DNA of 64,000 nucleotides. Origin: Helianthus annuus. Lineage: Eukaryota > Streptophyta > Magnoliopsida > Asterales > Asteraceae. The translations under genes and the position numbers were made by a program. Positions 1 through 10,900 of this stretch are shown piece after piece. The notes beneath the pieces are model-generated. The model was not told where the DNA came from, searched no databases, and saw only the letters and a list, made by a program, of their open reading frames with translations. Within the stretch, counting starts at the first letter, position 1; each line of letters begins with the position of its first letter. The DNA lies in contig NC_035434.2 of NCBI RefSeq assembly GCF_002127325.2, positions 81,842,664 through 81,906,663 of the forward strand. Reading direction: 5' to 3'.

Positions 1-1132
1 TTCCCTTTCTGTATCCCGCATATAGCTCATTGTTAATATCAGAGGAGCTGTTGCGCCATAACTGTTGACCTTGAACACATCTGATTTCTACCATAAAAAC
101 ACTCCAATCCATGAGAGTCTGAACCATAAAAACTGTTTTGATTGTTCTACAAAATCACCCAACAGAAGTTACAGATATCTACAAAAACCATACCTTTATC
201 CAATTCCAAAGATGCTACCGGGACCGAGATAGAGAATGTAGAGTTAACCCCACACCGAGATTGAACATAGTATATAGGAAGACTATCGATGAAAGCCGAG
301 TCGAGAAAGTTTGATCTATCAGTCTGTGAAGCTGACCCCTGACAAAATATTGTAAAGATCACATCAGTAAAACAAAAATCAATATACTTTTATCACATAA
401 ACCAGAATAACTCACCAATACAACACCAGCCAGGCCATTAGATGAGTTAAAATCGGATGAACTTGGGAACATATTTCTACCCAAACCTGTCATTTATACA
501 CAAAATATGAAACTATTACGATATAACTGTAAACACTAGATATTAAAATGATACAAATTAGGTGAAACAAACATACTTTCTCCAAGAGACTGATTATTCC
601 CAGTCATCAACACAGTAACCGGACACGAATTCGTAGCTCTACATGACTCACTAGGCAAATCACCAAATGAACCAAAATCAGTTCTCACTGCACGAAAGCG
701 CGGATCGGGTAATTGCAACATCGGAGGCCATTCGGGTGGATTAGGAATAGAACAAGTAGCCACTTGATCCAAATCTGAGTACTGAATCCCACACACTCTC
801 TCACATTGACCATCACCATCTTGATCAATACAAGTGCAACCACATTTATTACCAGGTTTATCTAATTCATTATTAATAACCGCTTGCAGTAACACAAGTA
901 ACAAACAGAGAACGATTGGGAACAATATGAGCCTCAAATTCGTCCTGAAATTCTTCCGCTGAAATAAACAAAAACAACAATTAAAACCTAAAAAAACGCA
1001 TAACATCAAACTGGCTGGGGCAAGTGGTTTTCTTATTTATAAGCATATCAAACACACCTGAAATGTCAAATTCTTTCGGAACAAGGCGTTAGCCTGAGTC
1101 CAGAAACTGGAACCGTTGGTTGAATCCGCCAT
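1..1132 (-). CDS. ABC transporter A family (ABCA7-like), 5' exons only
   Basis: Membrane ABC transporter of the plant ABCA group (the ABCA3-12 type). Only the N-terminal part is present; the gene continues past position 1. Exons read on the minus strand: 1058-1132, 577-958, 416-486, 194-338 and <1-87, each bounded by GT/AG, with frame kept across every junction (253 codons in all). The ATG at 1130-1132 opens with MADSTNGSSFW, typical of the group. A hydrophobic helix spans about residues 33-53. It is followed by a Cys-rich start of the large luminal/extracellular loop (residues 64-80: CGC, then C and ERVCG) and the conserved GIQYSDLDQV and PPEWPP motifs. Exon 5 carries CVQGQQLWR and NNELY. 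Full-length members are about 940-980 residues, so the ATPase domain lies outside the window. No stop or frameshift is seen, and it looks functional. Substrate is unknown; some Arabidopsis relatives act in lipid or fatty-acid handling. The exact paralogue is uncertain. Confidence 0.93.
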
Positions 1133-1229
1133 TGATGCACTCGTTCTCTCTCACACAGTAGCTGGATTGAAATCGTGACCGTTGAAATTGGAATCTGGCG
1201 CCAAAAGATGAATTTTGTTGAACAATTTT

Positions 1230-1252
1230 AGAGAGAGAGAGAGAGAGAGAGG
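1230..1252. repeat. (GA)n tract in the ABCA 5' leader
   Basis: About 11 GA units, read as CT in the transcript, lie between the likely transcription start and the ATG. CT-rich leaders are common in plant genes, and the tract may bind GAGA-type (BPC) factors. Length is likely to vary between individuals. Confidence 0.8.
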
Positions 1253-1294
1253 CGAATCGAGGTTGCTTCTACTGACTGGTCTGCAGATGCTTTT

Positions 1295-1306
1295 CTTATT
1301 TATATC
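1295..1306 (-). promoter_or_regulatory. Probable TATA box of the ABCA gene
   Basis: On the minus strand this reads GATATAAATAAG, a good plant TATA box about 165 nt upstream of the ATG. A start of transcription near 1265-1270 would give a leader of about 135 nt. Inferred from position and sequence only. Confidence 0.55.
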
Positions 1307-2194
1307 TAGTAATCTTATGTGTTAGGTTGAAATGACGGTAATGCCCTTCTACGGTTAATTTGTTTATTTAATTATTTTGGTTAATGACAAATGTACCCTT
1401 CGATTTGATACCGCGTTTTGTATTAGGACTTGGGAGCAAAGTTTTGCTTTGACTTTCGTTTGTTATGTTTTGAAAACACATCTTGTGGGCATCAACTTCA
1501 ATTGTTTTTTCAACCTTTTGGCCGGAGTCACTTACACCAACTGATGCACTTCTTCAGTCTCATTCTTCTAGAGACTCCACCTATTGTAATCCAAGAGTCT
1601 ATACGTTCAACCTTTCAAAGGCCATATGTAAAAGATCATCCATGCTTGCGATCGCCGACAACCCTGGTGATCTTGCCTGTCACTAATTCTAGAGGAAACC
1701 ACCGCCCAATGTTCCACTGTAGTAAAACCCGTGGCTCACGCAGAACAGTTTGTCATGAACGAAAGTTCAAACGACAGCCTCTTCTTCTTCGATATTAGAA
1801 AAATGGGTTATAGTTAAATGAAGGATTTTATCAAAAAGTTTATTTTTATATCTAAAGTATGAAATATACTGCCAAAAGCATTATCTTTAAGTGCTTACCC
1901 ACTATAATAATAAAAATAATTAGTTCCTTTTTGTTTCTCTTTTGATGTATCGAAAAAGGTTACATGAACATTTATGACAGTATCAAATTCACTACGTGGT
2001 GCCTTAAATAACAAGTATGTCGTAAAGAATTTTTTCGATTTTACGACTATTATACATATAATAGCAAACATATAAAGTTTGGTAGGGGTTCTAAGGGGAT
2101 GTGCCCCCTTGGCAAGGTTCGAGAACAGCACCCCAGACAGGGTCCTGTTATATTAAAGTTGCTTCACGGGAAAAAGCACTTGATTGGCAGGTAC
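1307..2194. other. Intergenic stretch upstream of ABCA, no recognised gene
   Basis: Plus-strand open frames at 1430-1798 (122 codons) and 1483-1686 overlap in different frames and match nothing I recognise. They have no obvious domain, and I do not call them genes. Around 2080-2150 there is a GC-rich patch with paired CCCC/GGGG blocks in an otherwise AT-rich background, possibly the end of an old transposon. The rest looks like ordinary promoter and intergenic DNA. Confidence 0.5.
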
Positions 2195-2307
2195 TGTCAC
2201 ACCCTAAAAACGTTGCAGCGGAAATACAAACGTGGCGATGACGGAGGTTGGTACCCATAAGTATCTTTGTGGACGATGCAATATTTATTTTAGACATGTA
2301 ACTTAAT
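2195..2307 (-). mobile_element. Probable fragment of another LTR (TGTCACACCC type)
   Basis: Begins TGTCACACCC, followed by GCAGCGGAAATAC, the same style of LTR end seen at 20245, 34546, 44889 and 53672 (sense-strand end GGGTGTGACA). It abuts the truncated reverse transcriptase of element G1 at about 2304, so it may mark the event that removed the rest of G1. Only about 110 bp is recognisable and no second boundary is clear. Confidence 0.4.
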
Positions 2308-3197
2308 TAAAGGCTTCCTCCTGTTTTGGTCCCCATTCAAACTTAACCGATTTGCAGGTCAGTTTGGTTAATGGAATGACTATTCTAGAAAAATCTTGAA
2401 TGAAACGTCTATAATATCCTGACAATTCAAGAAAACTCCTTACTTCTGTTGGTGATTCATGGACTTTCCAGTTGGTAATCGCCTCGATCTTTGTGAGATA
2501 CACAGGAATTCCTTCATCATTAACCAAATGTCCAAGGAAATGCATTTCTTACAACCAGAATTCGCATTTTGAGAATTTAGCATAAAGCTTTTCTTTTCTC
2601 AACAATGCCAGAAGTGTATGCAGATGCTCTGCATGCTCCTCTTTACTCTTAGAGTAAATCATAATATCATCTATAAAGACAATTATGAATTTAACCAGAT
2701 ATGGCTTACATATCATGTTCATCATGTCCATAAATGCGACTGGCTGGCATGACTGTAAATTCATAATGACCGTACCTTGTTCTGAAAGCAGTTTTAGGAA
2801 TGTCCTCTTTCTATACTTTCCATTGATGATATCCTGAGCGTAAGTCAATCTTAGAAAAGAATCGAGCTCCTTGAAGTTAATCGAACAGATCATCGATTCT
2901 CGGTAGTGGGTACTGATTTTTAATCCTAACCTTATTCAATTCCCGGTAATCAATGCTCATACGCATTGATCCGTCCTTCTTCTTGACAAACAACACTGGT
3001 GCTCCCCATGGCGATGAACTAGGTTGTATGAATCTTTTTTCAAGTAGTCCGTCCAACTGTTTCTTCAGTTCCTGCATCTCTGTTGGTGCTAGTCGGTATG
3101 GTGCTTTGGCAATCGGTGTCGTTCCTGGTATTAGGTGAATTCTAAATTCAACCTCGCGATATGGCGGTAATCCAGGTAACTCTTTTGGAAAAAACAT
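2303..3197 (-). pseudogene. G1 reverse transcriptase, broken
   Basis: Ty3/gypsy RT in pieces: 2877-3197 has the finger region ([17 protein letters not shown], then YRELNKV), 2549-2893 has the active-site segment ([10 protein letters not shown], giving the catalytic DD pair) and 2303-2545 has the thumb and start of the connection (FLGHLVN, YYRRFI). The frames differ around 2880, so part of the palm is scrambled, and a stop separates 2549 from 2545. The sequence stops at 2303 just after the EEAF motif that precedes RNase H. Non-functional. Confidence 0.88.
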
Positions 3198-3384
3198 CTG
3201 AGAATTTAGATATTACAGGAATGTCTTTTAATTATTTTCCTTTAGTGTTAATGGTTGCTGAAATCATATACACTATTCCTCATTTCCTTGCATAACTTGT
3301 AGTTTTCATCACAGAGATGAATTTTGTTGACCTGGTTGTCTTATCTCCTTTAATTGTGATCTTTTCACCATTTGGTGTACTAAC

Positions 3385-3723
3385 TTATACAGACTTTTGA
3401 TCACATAAAATGCAGGCATGATTGGCTACCAACCAATCCATTCCTAATACAACATCGAATCTGGCTAGATTCACTGGAAAAAGATTAGAAGAAAAATTAG
3501 GGTTTAAAATTTCTATCATTGCTCCATGCAGGATTTCGCTTACCTTAACAGAATCTTCATTTGTTGTGTCCACCAGACAGTCTTGTTGAAGTTTATTTAA
3601 TGGTTGGTTGAGAAGTTTGTAGAAAGAAGTATTGATAAAACTTTGGTTTGCACCAGAGTCAAATAATACTTTAGCAAAAATATCATTAACTAAAAACATA
3701 CAGGCAATCACATCTGGAATCAT
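3385..3723 (-). pseudogene. G1 aspartic protease domain
   Basis: Retropepsin-like protease with the catalytic motif VLFDSGANQSFI near the N-terminus and the downstream FDVVLGMDWL flap and hydrophobic motif. It is in the same frame as gag upstream, so gag and protease formed one reading frame. A stop at 3385 and a frame change before RT (3197) break the polyprotein. The same block in G2 is at 52711-53154. Confidence 0.85.
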
Positions 3724-3737
3724 CTTGGCTTCTTCAG

Positions 3738-4869
3738 CTATCAGAACGAATGCTCTGGCATTATTTTTGGGTCCTTCAATTGCCTTGGCTTTGTTGGTTG
3801 TCGCTAGAGCTAGTTTCAGGCAGTTCGGTTTGATATGACCAGCTTCTCCACAATTGAAGCATAGCCTATTGCTAGCTTTCTTCCTTCAGTCTTCTTCCTT
3901 ATGTCCAGACATTTTACAGAAGTTGCAGTATATAGAGCACCTTCCTGAGTGCTTCCTTTTGCAATACTTGTAGTTGGATGAAGAGGAAGAACAGGTACCT
4001 TTCCCACGGTAGGAATTACCAGAATGAAATTCTTGGGTAAGTGTTTGAGCTAGGTTCTTTCTCTGGTTTTCCTCTTGTGTACGTACCAATTCATCAGTCA
4101 AGGCATTGGCTAGCTCTACTGCTTCTTCTATGGTTTGTGGCCTAGCTGCCTTGACTACGTGTATGACCTCACTAATTAATCCCCAGATGTAACGAGAGAT
4201 TAGTACTGGCTCAGGTGAGGCTAAGGTTGGTACTATCCTAGCATATTCAAAGAATATGGTAGTGTACTCCCTGCAGTCTATTCCGGTCTTTTTAAGATTT
4301 AGGAACTTATTGGCAATTTGTTCCTTTTCATGAGGAGGACATAATTTTCTTTCAACTATCTCTTTAAAGTTAGTCCATTCCATATTATAAACTCTATCAC
4401 TTCCTCTAGACTGAAGAATGGTATTCCACCACTCTAAGGCTGCATTCTTAAAAAGATTAGAAGCAAACAAAATTTTATCCTCATCTGCACATTTACTTAT
4501 TTTTATGACTGCTTCTGTCTTTTCTATCCAGCGCAAGGCTGTAATGGCTCCTTCATTGCCTGAGAATTCTATTGGTTTGCAAGCCAAGAATTCTTTATAA
4601 GAACAACCATATGAGATGGTTCTCCTTCTTTTTGGAATTGGAGTTTGGATCAGTGGTCCGTGATTTTCGTTCACACTATGACTTGGTTCAGTGATTTAAA
4701 GTTTACTTCCAATTACAGTATTATTATTTTCTGCTTCTTTAATAGTCTTGATAATATAGGGCATAACATCTATAGTTCCTTGTGCCACGATATGTTCGGT
4801 GGCACTTTTATTCACTTGGTTCTCGTTATTATCGTTATTCTGGTTTCCCTGATTTACTTCGTTCGACAT
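3738..4869 (-). pseudogene. G1 gag (capsid and zinc knuckle)
   Basis: Begins at the ATG at 4869 (MSNEVNQ), the same start as G2 gag at 63662. A capsid (Retrotrans_gag) core follows with ALEWWNTILQSRG, FLNLKKTG and SRYIWGL motifs. Then come a basic Ser-rich linker and nucleocapsid Cys/His motifs (CNFCKMSGHKEED and, after a stop at 3886, CFNCGEAGHIKPNC). In-frame stops lie near 4696 and at 3886. The rest of the frame is intact, so decay is mainly by point mutation. Confidence 0.88.
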
Positions 4870-5081
4870 CTGAAGTGGAAACATTTATCAGGTATTAATA
4901 TTACAGAATAGGATTTAATACAAATAATCACACAAACAGATTGGTCAAAAACGTCGAGCATTGCGACTTACTCTTTTTTATATATAGCTATATATATGCA
5001 TCGATTACAAATTACAATTGAAAATTTAAACACGCTAGTAATTATGCATCGATAGGTATCTTAGTTAATCTATTTTAGTTG

Positions 5082-5114
<33 letters not shown>

Positions 5115-5168
5115 AAATATTAAATTACACACACACATATATATATTATATATCATGCGCTGGCTTGT
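4870..5168 (-). other. G1 spacer between the extra ORF and gag
   Basis: AT-rich, without a reading frame. It contains a (TA)n tract at 5084-5112 and a smaller AT run near 5138-5153. G2 has the same arrangement at 63663-63948, again with (TA)n. A long AT tract between the two reading frames is thus a feature of the family rather than chance. Confidence 0.6.
5084..5112. repeat. (TA)n microsatellite in the G1 leader
   Basis: About 14 TA units between the extra ORF and gag of G1. The corresponding place in G2 (63860-63941) also holds interrupted (TA)n. Confidence 0.9.
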
Positions 5169-5939
5169 CTAGTACTGCATCTCACGCTCATCATACTTCT
5201 AGACGAGTTTCTCTCCTATCTGACGGATCATGTTTCCCTCTTCAACTAACTCTTCGCCATACTGGCGAAGCTCCTGCACATATTTGTGGGTCATCAGTGG
5301 AATAGGGGCTGGCACTGGGTCAGGGTAATGTGGTATGGGTTCTTCGTAAGGGTATGGGTTGTTTAATAATTCCTGAAATGACATGTCGTCATCCCACCAT
5401 GGGTCACCATCTAAAGGGTTCAGGTCGGTATATTGTGCTATGGGGTTTGATGCAGGAATTATAGGGATCTCATTGGGGTCGAATGCTGGGATTGGGAATT
5501 GGTTCTCCTAGTTTGGTTCTAACTCCATTTGTTGGTTAGGGAATAAGGGTAGAAGTTCTGGTTCAGCTACTTGGTTCAGATTTAGGTTTGCTGCTGTATC
5601 TGCTAACATGTGGAAACCAGCTAACTGCCTGTCATGCTTCTCCTCCCATAATGGTCTATTAGTTTCCTGGTTTTGGGCATTCATTTCTCTATTGGCTTTT
5701 GCTATCACTCGCTGTTGTTGGAGTTTTTTTTTCATTCTTTTCCTCCTCTCATGCGCTCCTCTACTAAACCATCCTCTCTTTTTAAGAGGGAATGGTTCCT
5801 CATATTATACCTTAAAGATAAAGATTCCTTCCTCAGAATCAGCTGAGTAGCCTGAGGGGGTTGGCTGGGATGAGGTTCCTTCATTCTTTGGGGAACTAAG
5901 TAATTGACGGGAAGCGTCGGAAGTACCTTGCTCACTCAT
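5169..5939 (-). pseudogene. Extra ORF between 5' LTR and gag of G1, unknown function
   Basis: One frame of 257 codons runs from an ATG at 5937-5939 to TAG at 5169-5171 and is interrupted by three stops only (codons 45, 144 and 247). The N-terminus is Ser/Pro rich. A basic, NLS-like patch follows (KKRGWFSRG, then ERRKRMKKK). The middle is Gln/Asn and acid rich, and the C-terminal third is Pro rich (YPYEEPIPHYPDPVP) ending KYDEREMQY. The same C-terminal motif (KYDERNMQF) ends an ORF at the same place in G2 (63949-64000), which argues for a real conserved protein. It precedes gag on the same strand, separated by an AT-rich spacer. I recognise no domain. Candidates are an RNA- or DNA-binding accessory protein or an N-terminal gag extension lost from the polyprotein. 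Confidence 0.7.
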
Positions 5940-6080
5940 ATTGTAAACTATCAAATCGTCAAATAACACAAAATAATATTATACATAGTTACACAAAATC
6001 ACATAAATTATTTCCTAACATAATTGGTTAAAATTTAGGTATTTAACAGAACACCTAAATGGCTTAAACCAGTGGCTTTG
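5940..6080 (-). other. G1 leader between primer site and extra ORF
   Basis: AT-rich untranslated leader of about 140 nt. No structure or upstream start codon stands out. Confidence 0.5.
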
Positions 6081-6092
6081 GCTCTGATGCCA
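6081..6092 (-). other. G1 primer binding site (initiator tRNA-Met type)
   Basis: Minus strand reads TGGCATCAGAGC, five nt after the LTR end. This is the usual plant TGGTATCAGAGC primer site with one T-to-C change. It fixes the element's orientation and marks the LTR at 6098 as the 5' LTR. Confidence 0.9.
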
Positions 6093-6097
6093 CCTTC

Positions 6098-7041
6098 TGT
6101 CGCAGCCCCCGACCCCTACCCCGGGAGCGGGAGCCACGAGAACAGTCAAGTGGTATCGGTGTTTACTTGTTTGGCAGCGAATTTAAACATCAGGGCCGTA
6201 GTTAGGAAATGTTTATCAGAGTTTCAAAACACCAAACTTTTATAATAAATAAATAGGATAAAACCCAAGTTTCATTCACAATACTTTTATAGGGATAAAC
6301 CCTAATTATTGAAAACATAAACTCATTTTTATTTAGGTAAATTTATAGCCACTTCTTTAAGCCTTTAGTGCTCCCCTGCTGGCTTCTATTAGCTTCACAT
6401 TAAGTTACTTGAAACGTGTTTTAAAAAAGATTTTATCAGCAAAAAATATTGGCGAGTGCATCCCAGTTTAATCAAAACAGCTTTAAAGCTTTTATAACTT
6501 TACAGTATTGAGAGCGATTACAATGTTTATATTTACCAATATACTTATTCAGTATTTATCATGTTCACAGTTCCATGACTGTGGTCATGTTACTCATTGG
6601 CTAACTCATCCTCCAATAGTAACGGATTACAAGTAGTGTATACAAAACCCCACATACCGGCAGCAATTGTAGAATACATAGACTCAATCACTGTTAAGTA
6701 TAATTGAAAACATTTGAGATTTTGGTAAAACAGTTTGGTAGAAAAAGAGAATGACTCACAAACGGTGAGAAAAAAAAATATACTCACATTGATGACTTAG
6801 GTAATACTATAGCTTCCTGTTGCTTTTCCAGGTTATTATCTATTGAAAAATAAACAGTGCACACATCTTAGTAAGATAACCCAAATCACATTAGCCATAC
6901 AACACGAGACAGAACTCCAATGAACTGAGTCAGTCAGAGCCTTGACATGCGTTACGGAGCCCTAGATCAATCGGGTAGGGTAACGAATACGTGATCGGGG
7001 GTTAAAAGACTTACAACGAGGCAGAGCTTCATGTTTTAGGG
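6098..7041 (-). repeat. G1 5' LTR, primer-site side (split)
   Basis: Starts TGTCGCAGCCCCCGACC on the plus strand and aligns by eye with the LTRs at 48471, 53155 and 61178. It is cut at 7041 by the Copia element and resumes at 14465. The two parts total about 1354 bp, close to the 1334-1338 bp of the other copies. Confidence 0.9.
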
Positions 7042-7469
7042 TGTTAGTGCACTACATCTGTCGACTTCGTCTTGTATCGAGTCTTAGATTGCATTATATA
7101 GATTAGGGCACGTTATACGAGAAAATAGGAAGAGTTTAGTGTATAAGAAGCTGATTTCGCTCCTGTGTGTTAAGCAAGTGATTTTGCCCGAAATCATGTT
7201 ACTGATTTCGCTCGTGTGATCTTGTGGTGTTTGGGGCGAAATCAGGATCCTATATAAAGGTCCTCCTGAGCGAAATCAGGTGTCTGTCTCCTTGTATTCC
7301 ACGCCGAGGTGCTGCCGGTGTGAAGACTGACTGTAATTGCTTTCATATCAATACAATCAGTAGTTAAAGTGAAGAATCAGCTGTTTCTAGCTTTGTTTCT
7401 TGTTTTCTGCACCTGAAACAGAGTAAAACTCCTCTGAACGACTCATTCGGGTCAGATCACGATCCTACA
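7042..7469 (+). repeat. Copia 5' LTR
   Basis: 428 bp, TGTTAG...CCTACA. Contains direct and inverted copies of a GATTTCGCTC motif around the TATA box: arms 7151-7162 and 7268-7279 (12 bp, perfect) and arms 7202-7211 and 7236-7245 (10 bp, perfect). Confidence 0.93.
7251..7258 (+). promoter_or_regulatory. TATA box of the Copia LTR
   Basis: TATATAAA between two inverted motif copies (7236-7245 upstream, 7268-7279 downstream). Transcription should start near 7280-7290, so the inverted copies lie in U3. The 3' LTR has the same site at 14241-14248. Confidence 0.75.
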
Positions 7470-7471
7470 AG

Positions 7472-7483
7472 TGGTATCAGAGC
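7472..7483 (+). other. Copia primer binding site
   Basis: TGGTATCAGAGC two nt after the 5' LTR, complementary to the 3' end of plant initiator tRNA-Met. Confidence 0.95.
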
Positions 7484-7683
7484 TTCAGGAGGAGGAGTTC
7501 TGCAGAGATTAGCTGGAATTCATCAAAATTTCTTACTTCTACACCTTCTTTCTTCAACAGAACGAGATTTACCGGACAAAACCTGCTCAAAATTTCATAG
7601 ACTATAGATAATTGGACAAAGACAAATCCCTGAAAGTTTGACACCTAAATTCGGACTAAAAATGGACCAAATTGGACTCCGAG

Positions 7684-7946
7684 CTGATTTCACTCGAACT
7701 GGATCTTGCTAATTTCGCTCCAAGATAGTTCTGATTTCGCTCCTGGATCATATAAGTTGAGGGGTTCGCTCCAAATTGTAGTCTGATTTCGCTCCAGGCT
7801 GTCATGAGTCTAATTTCGCTCCAAACATCATTCTATTTTCGCTCTAAGGGTTTCTGTGATTTCGCTCAAAGCTGATAAGCAATTAATTTCGCTCCAGTGT
7901 GTCAGTTGGGATTTCGCTTGAAGCTGCAAATTACTAATTTCGCTCC
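7684..7946 (+). repeat. Leader array of ATTTCGCTCC motifs
   Basis: Eleven copies (some with one change) start near 7684, 7709, 7731, 7763, 7783, 7810, 7833, 7856, 7883, 7908 and 7934. The most common form is CTRATTTCGCTCC. Spacing is 20-32 nt with a mean of 25, and the sequence between copies is unrelated. The block sits between primer site and gag start, where packaging and dimerisation signals usually lie. Inverted copies occur in the LTR, so leader and 3' U3 RNA could pair. Confidence 0.85.
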
Positions 7947-7980
7947 AAAGTCATTATTTTTGAACAACGTGCATCGAATC

Positions 7981-10900
7981 ATGGATAACGAGTTCTACAA
8001 CGCGTTTGCAACACCGTCTGCTCCGTCTGTCATTGCACAAACCATGAACTTGGAAAATGAGACGGGAACCACCCAAAAGCCCCCGAAACTAATGAGTATT
8101 GAAGAATACTACGGGTGGAAAGACAGATTCAAAAATTGGGTTCAGGCAAACCATCTAAGGTCTTGGGAATGTATATTGAAGAAATACGTGTTGCCTCGAA
8201 CAGAATTGCAGGTTATCAAAGATTTATCAGAGTTTAATGATCAAGAAAGGATTATGTATAAAGCTGAGAAAATGATGATCAGTCTGCTTCAGCAAGCCAT
8301 TAAAGAAGATATCTTTATCCTGTTACAGCATGACAAGACATCTAAGTCGATTTGGGATGCTCTTCGTGTTAAATTTGAGGGTAGTGAGAACATGATCAAG
8401 AGCAAGAAAGCGTTGCTAAAGAAAGAGTTTGATCTGTTCAGTAGCTTACCGGGAGAGGATACGAAGAAGCTGATAGAACGATACTGCCACTTAGTGCGAT
8501 CCATGTCTATGCTGAGTATTACAAAAGATCGTGAAGAGTGGGTAGACAAGTTAGCCGATGCGTTACCGCAGAAAGAGTGGGGAACGTATTTGATGATTTT
8601 GAAGAATACGGGTGTTTATGATGGGGTAACGATTTCTCAGTTTATTGAAAAGATCGAGAGTCAGGATTTGGAACAGCAGAAGATCACTAGGATGAACAGT
8701 CCAAGTGGTCAACAGGATGTAAAGATGTATTACAAAGGAAGTGTTCCAGTTCCGGAAACTGAGAGAAGTCCGAAAATCCAAACTGCATTTAGTGCCGGGG
8801 ATTCAACAGAAAAAACTAATCAGGGTTCAACTAAAAGCAGCAGTGGATTTCATCATTTCCGAGTGTTAATCCGAAAGAGTCAAATACAAGTTTCCATTCT
8901 CAGAGCACAAAAACAGGAAATGGTTATGTGATTCAGTGCAACATCGCTCTAAATCTTCCAGAAGGTCAAAGTTTTTCGGAAGAAACTGCTAAAGACCACA
9001 TGGCTTTACTTGGTTCTGTGTTACTCTCGTATGACGGTCTAGTTGCTGGTCGGATTGGAAATCCTATGCTCACCAAAGAGGATTACGATCAGATAGACAC
9101 CGAAGAGATGGAATTAATGGATATCAAATGGGGTCTAGCGAGTGTTCTCAGATGAGCTGAAAAGTTTAAGCTTATTACTGGGAGAAATGACTTTCTTGAT
9201 GCTCATGTATCTACTTTAGGTTTTGATAAATCTAAAGTTACTTGTTTTCGATGCAGGGAGAAGGGCCATTTCAAGAGGGAGTGCAAGAACAGGGAAGCTA
9301 GTGGAGCTCAGAATCCGTTCGGAAAAGATGACTACTACCGAAAAGTAATTTATCAGCAGGTTGGTCAATCACAAGACTCACAGACGGCTCATGGTAGAAA
9401 GGTCGAGGATTCAAAGAGAGCGTGTTTGGTAGACTTCAACGGGAACAATTACATATCACCTGAGAGCAAAGCATGTATAGTCGATCAAGATGATGAAAGA
9501 CTACCTGAAGGTTTCAGCTGGGATATGTTTATTGATGAAAAGGGAGAGTTCAAAGCTTTCATCGCTAAGATTGTTAGAGAACCAGACATGTTTGCCACGT
9601 GGATGAAGTCTATTGGTGAGATTGTGAAGCATGTGGAGAGTGAGTCTGTTGCATCTGATGAAAGCTCAGAAAGTGCTGATGAAAACTCACAGAGTTCAGA
9701 TGAGAGTGTACAAAACGATGTTAGCTCAGAAAAAGAAGTTGTCTTTGATCAAACACCATCTGATTCTGGTGTATCAGATGCTAGTTTTGAAAAATTTGTA
9801 CAGTTTGTTCAATCACCAACTGATGACAGCAGTAGTGATGATGAGGAAGAAAAACATATCAATGTTGCAAAATCTCATCTTTCTCCTAAAAGTTTTCATT
9901 TCTATTTTGCAGATCGCTTGGAGAAACTGAAGGAGAAACAAGCTGCTAAAGAACAACAACAAAAGAAATCTGTATATGTTGTTCAGAATGAGAACAATGA
10001 AAGTGTTGCTGAGGAAGTAGTTGAGACTGAGCAAGTGAAAGTAGAAGAAAAGGTGAAAGAGGAAGAAAAGGTGGTTGAAGTGGTGAAAACAATCGAAGTT
10101 GAAAAGATTGTTGAAGTCATCAAGCCTTGCATGAAGTGTTTGGAAACATGCAAGGAATGTGCAGCAAAAGATGGTATAATTGCTGAGTATGAGAAGAAGA
10201 AGGAGCAGTTGCTATTCAATCTAAACTATGTAAAAGAATCTTATGATGTTTTGAACAAAACAGTAACTGGTCTTCAAAAGACAAATTCTGAAAGAGAACA
10301 AGCACTAACAATGATGAATGCAGTCATGATGTCGAAACAGAAGGCTATAAATTTTTACATCGAAGAAAGTGCTAAATGGAAGCAAGAGTTGGAGACATAG
10401 AAGATAGAAAATGAGAGAATTAGACATTTATTACAAAGTTATTCTAGTTCTGATTATCTCATTGATCGAATTTACCCAACTGTTGCAGGTATGGAAGCTT
10501 TTCAAGACAAGAAGCCAAATAAGAAGAAAGATAGTGGTAAGAAACCGACTGTTAGTTATAACAAGTGTCCGCCTCCAATCTGGGAAGGGTATTCTCCTAG
10601 ATAACCAAACGAGGAGCAACTTGAAAAAGCAGTCAATATAAAGTTAAAAACCGACACAACTGATGAATTACCAGAAAACATTGATGTCACATTTACCTCG
10701 TCCGATACTAATCATGAGTCTGAGTTAATCAAAAAGGTGGTCGATCAGGTGTTGGATACTGATGAGGAGTCCGAGTCAAAGTCTGAGTCTGGAGGGTTAA
10801 GTTCATCAGTCAACAGTCAAAAGTCATCGGTCAAACGGTCTTATAGCAAAGAATTTTTGTTATCGAAAGCAAATTTGGATGATGAAACATTTGAAGTTGC

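Noticed and set aside
1430..1798. Host gene upstream of ABCA
   Set aside because: No domain, no splice structure or start context; two overlapping frames.
2080..2150. Organelle-derived or rRNA fragment
   Set aside because: GC-rich patch only; I could not match it to any organelle or rRNA sequence.
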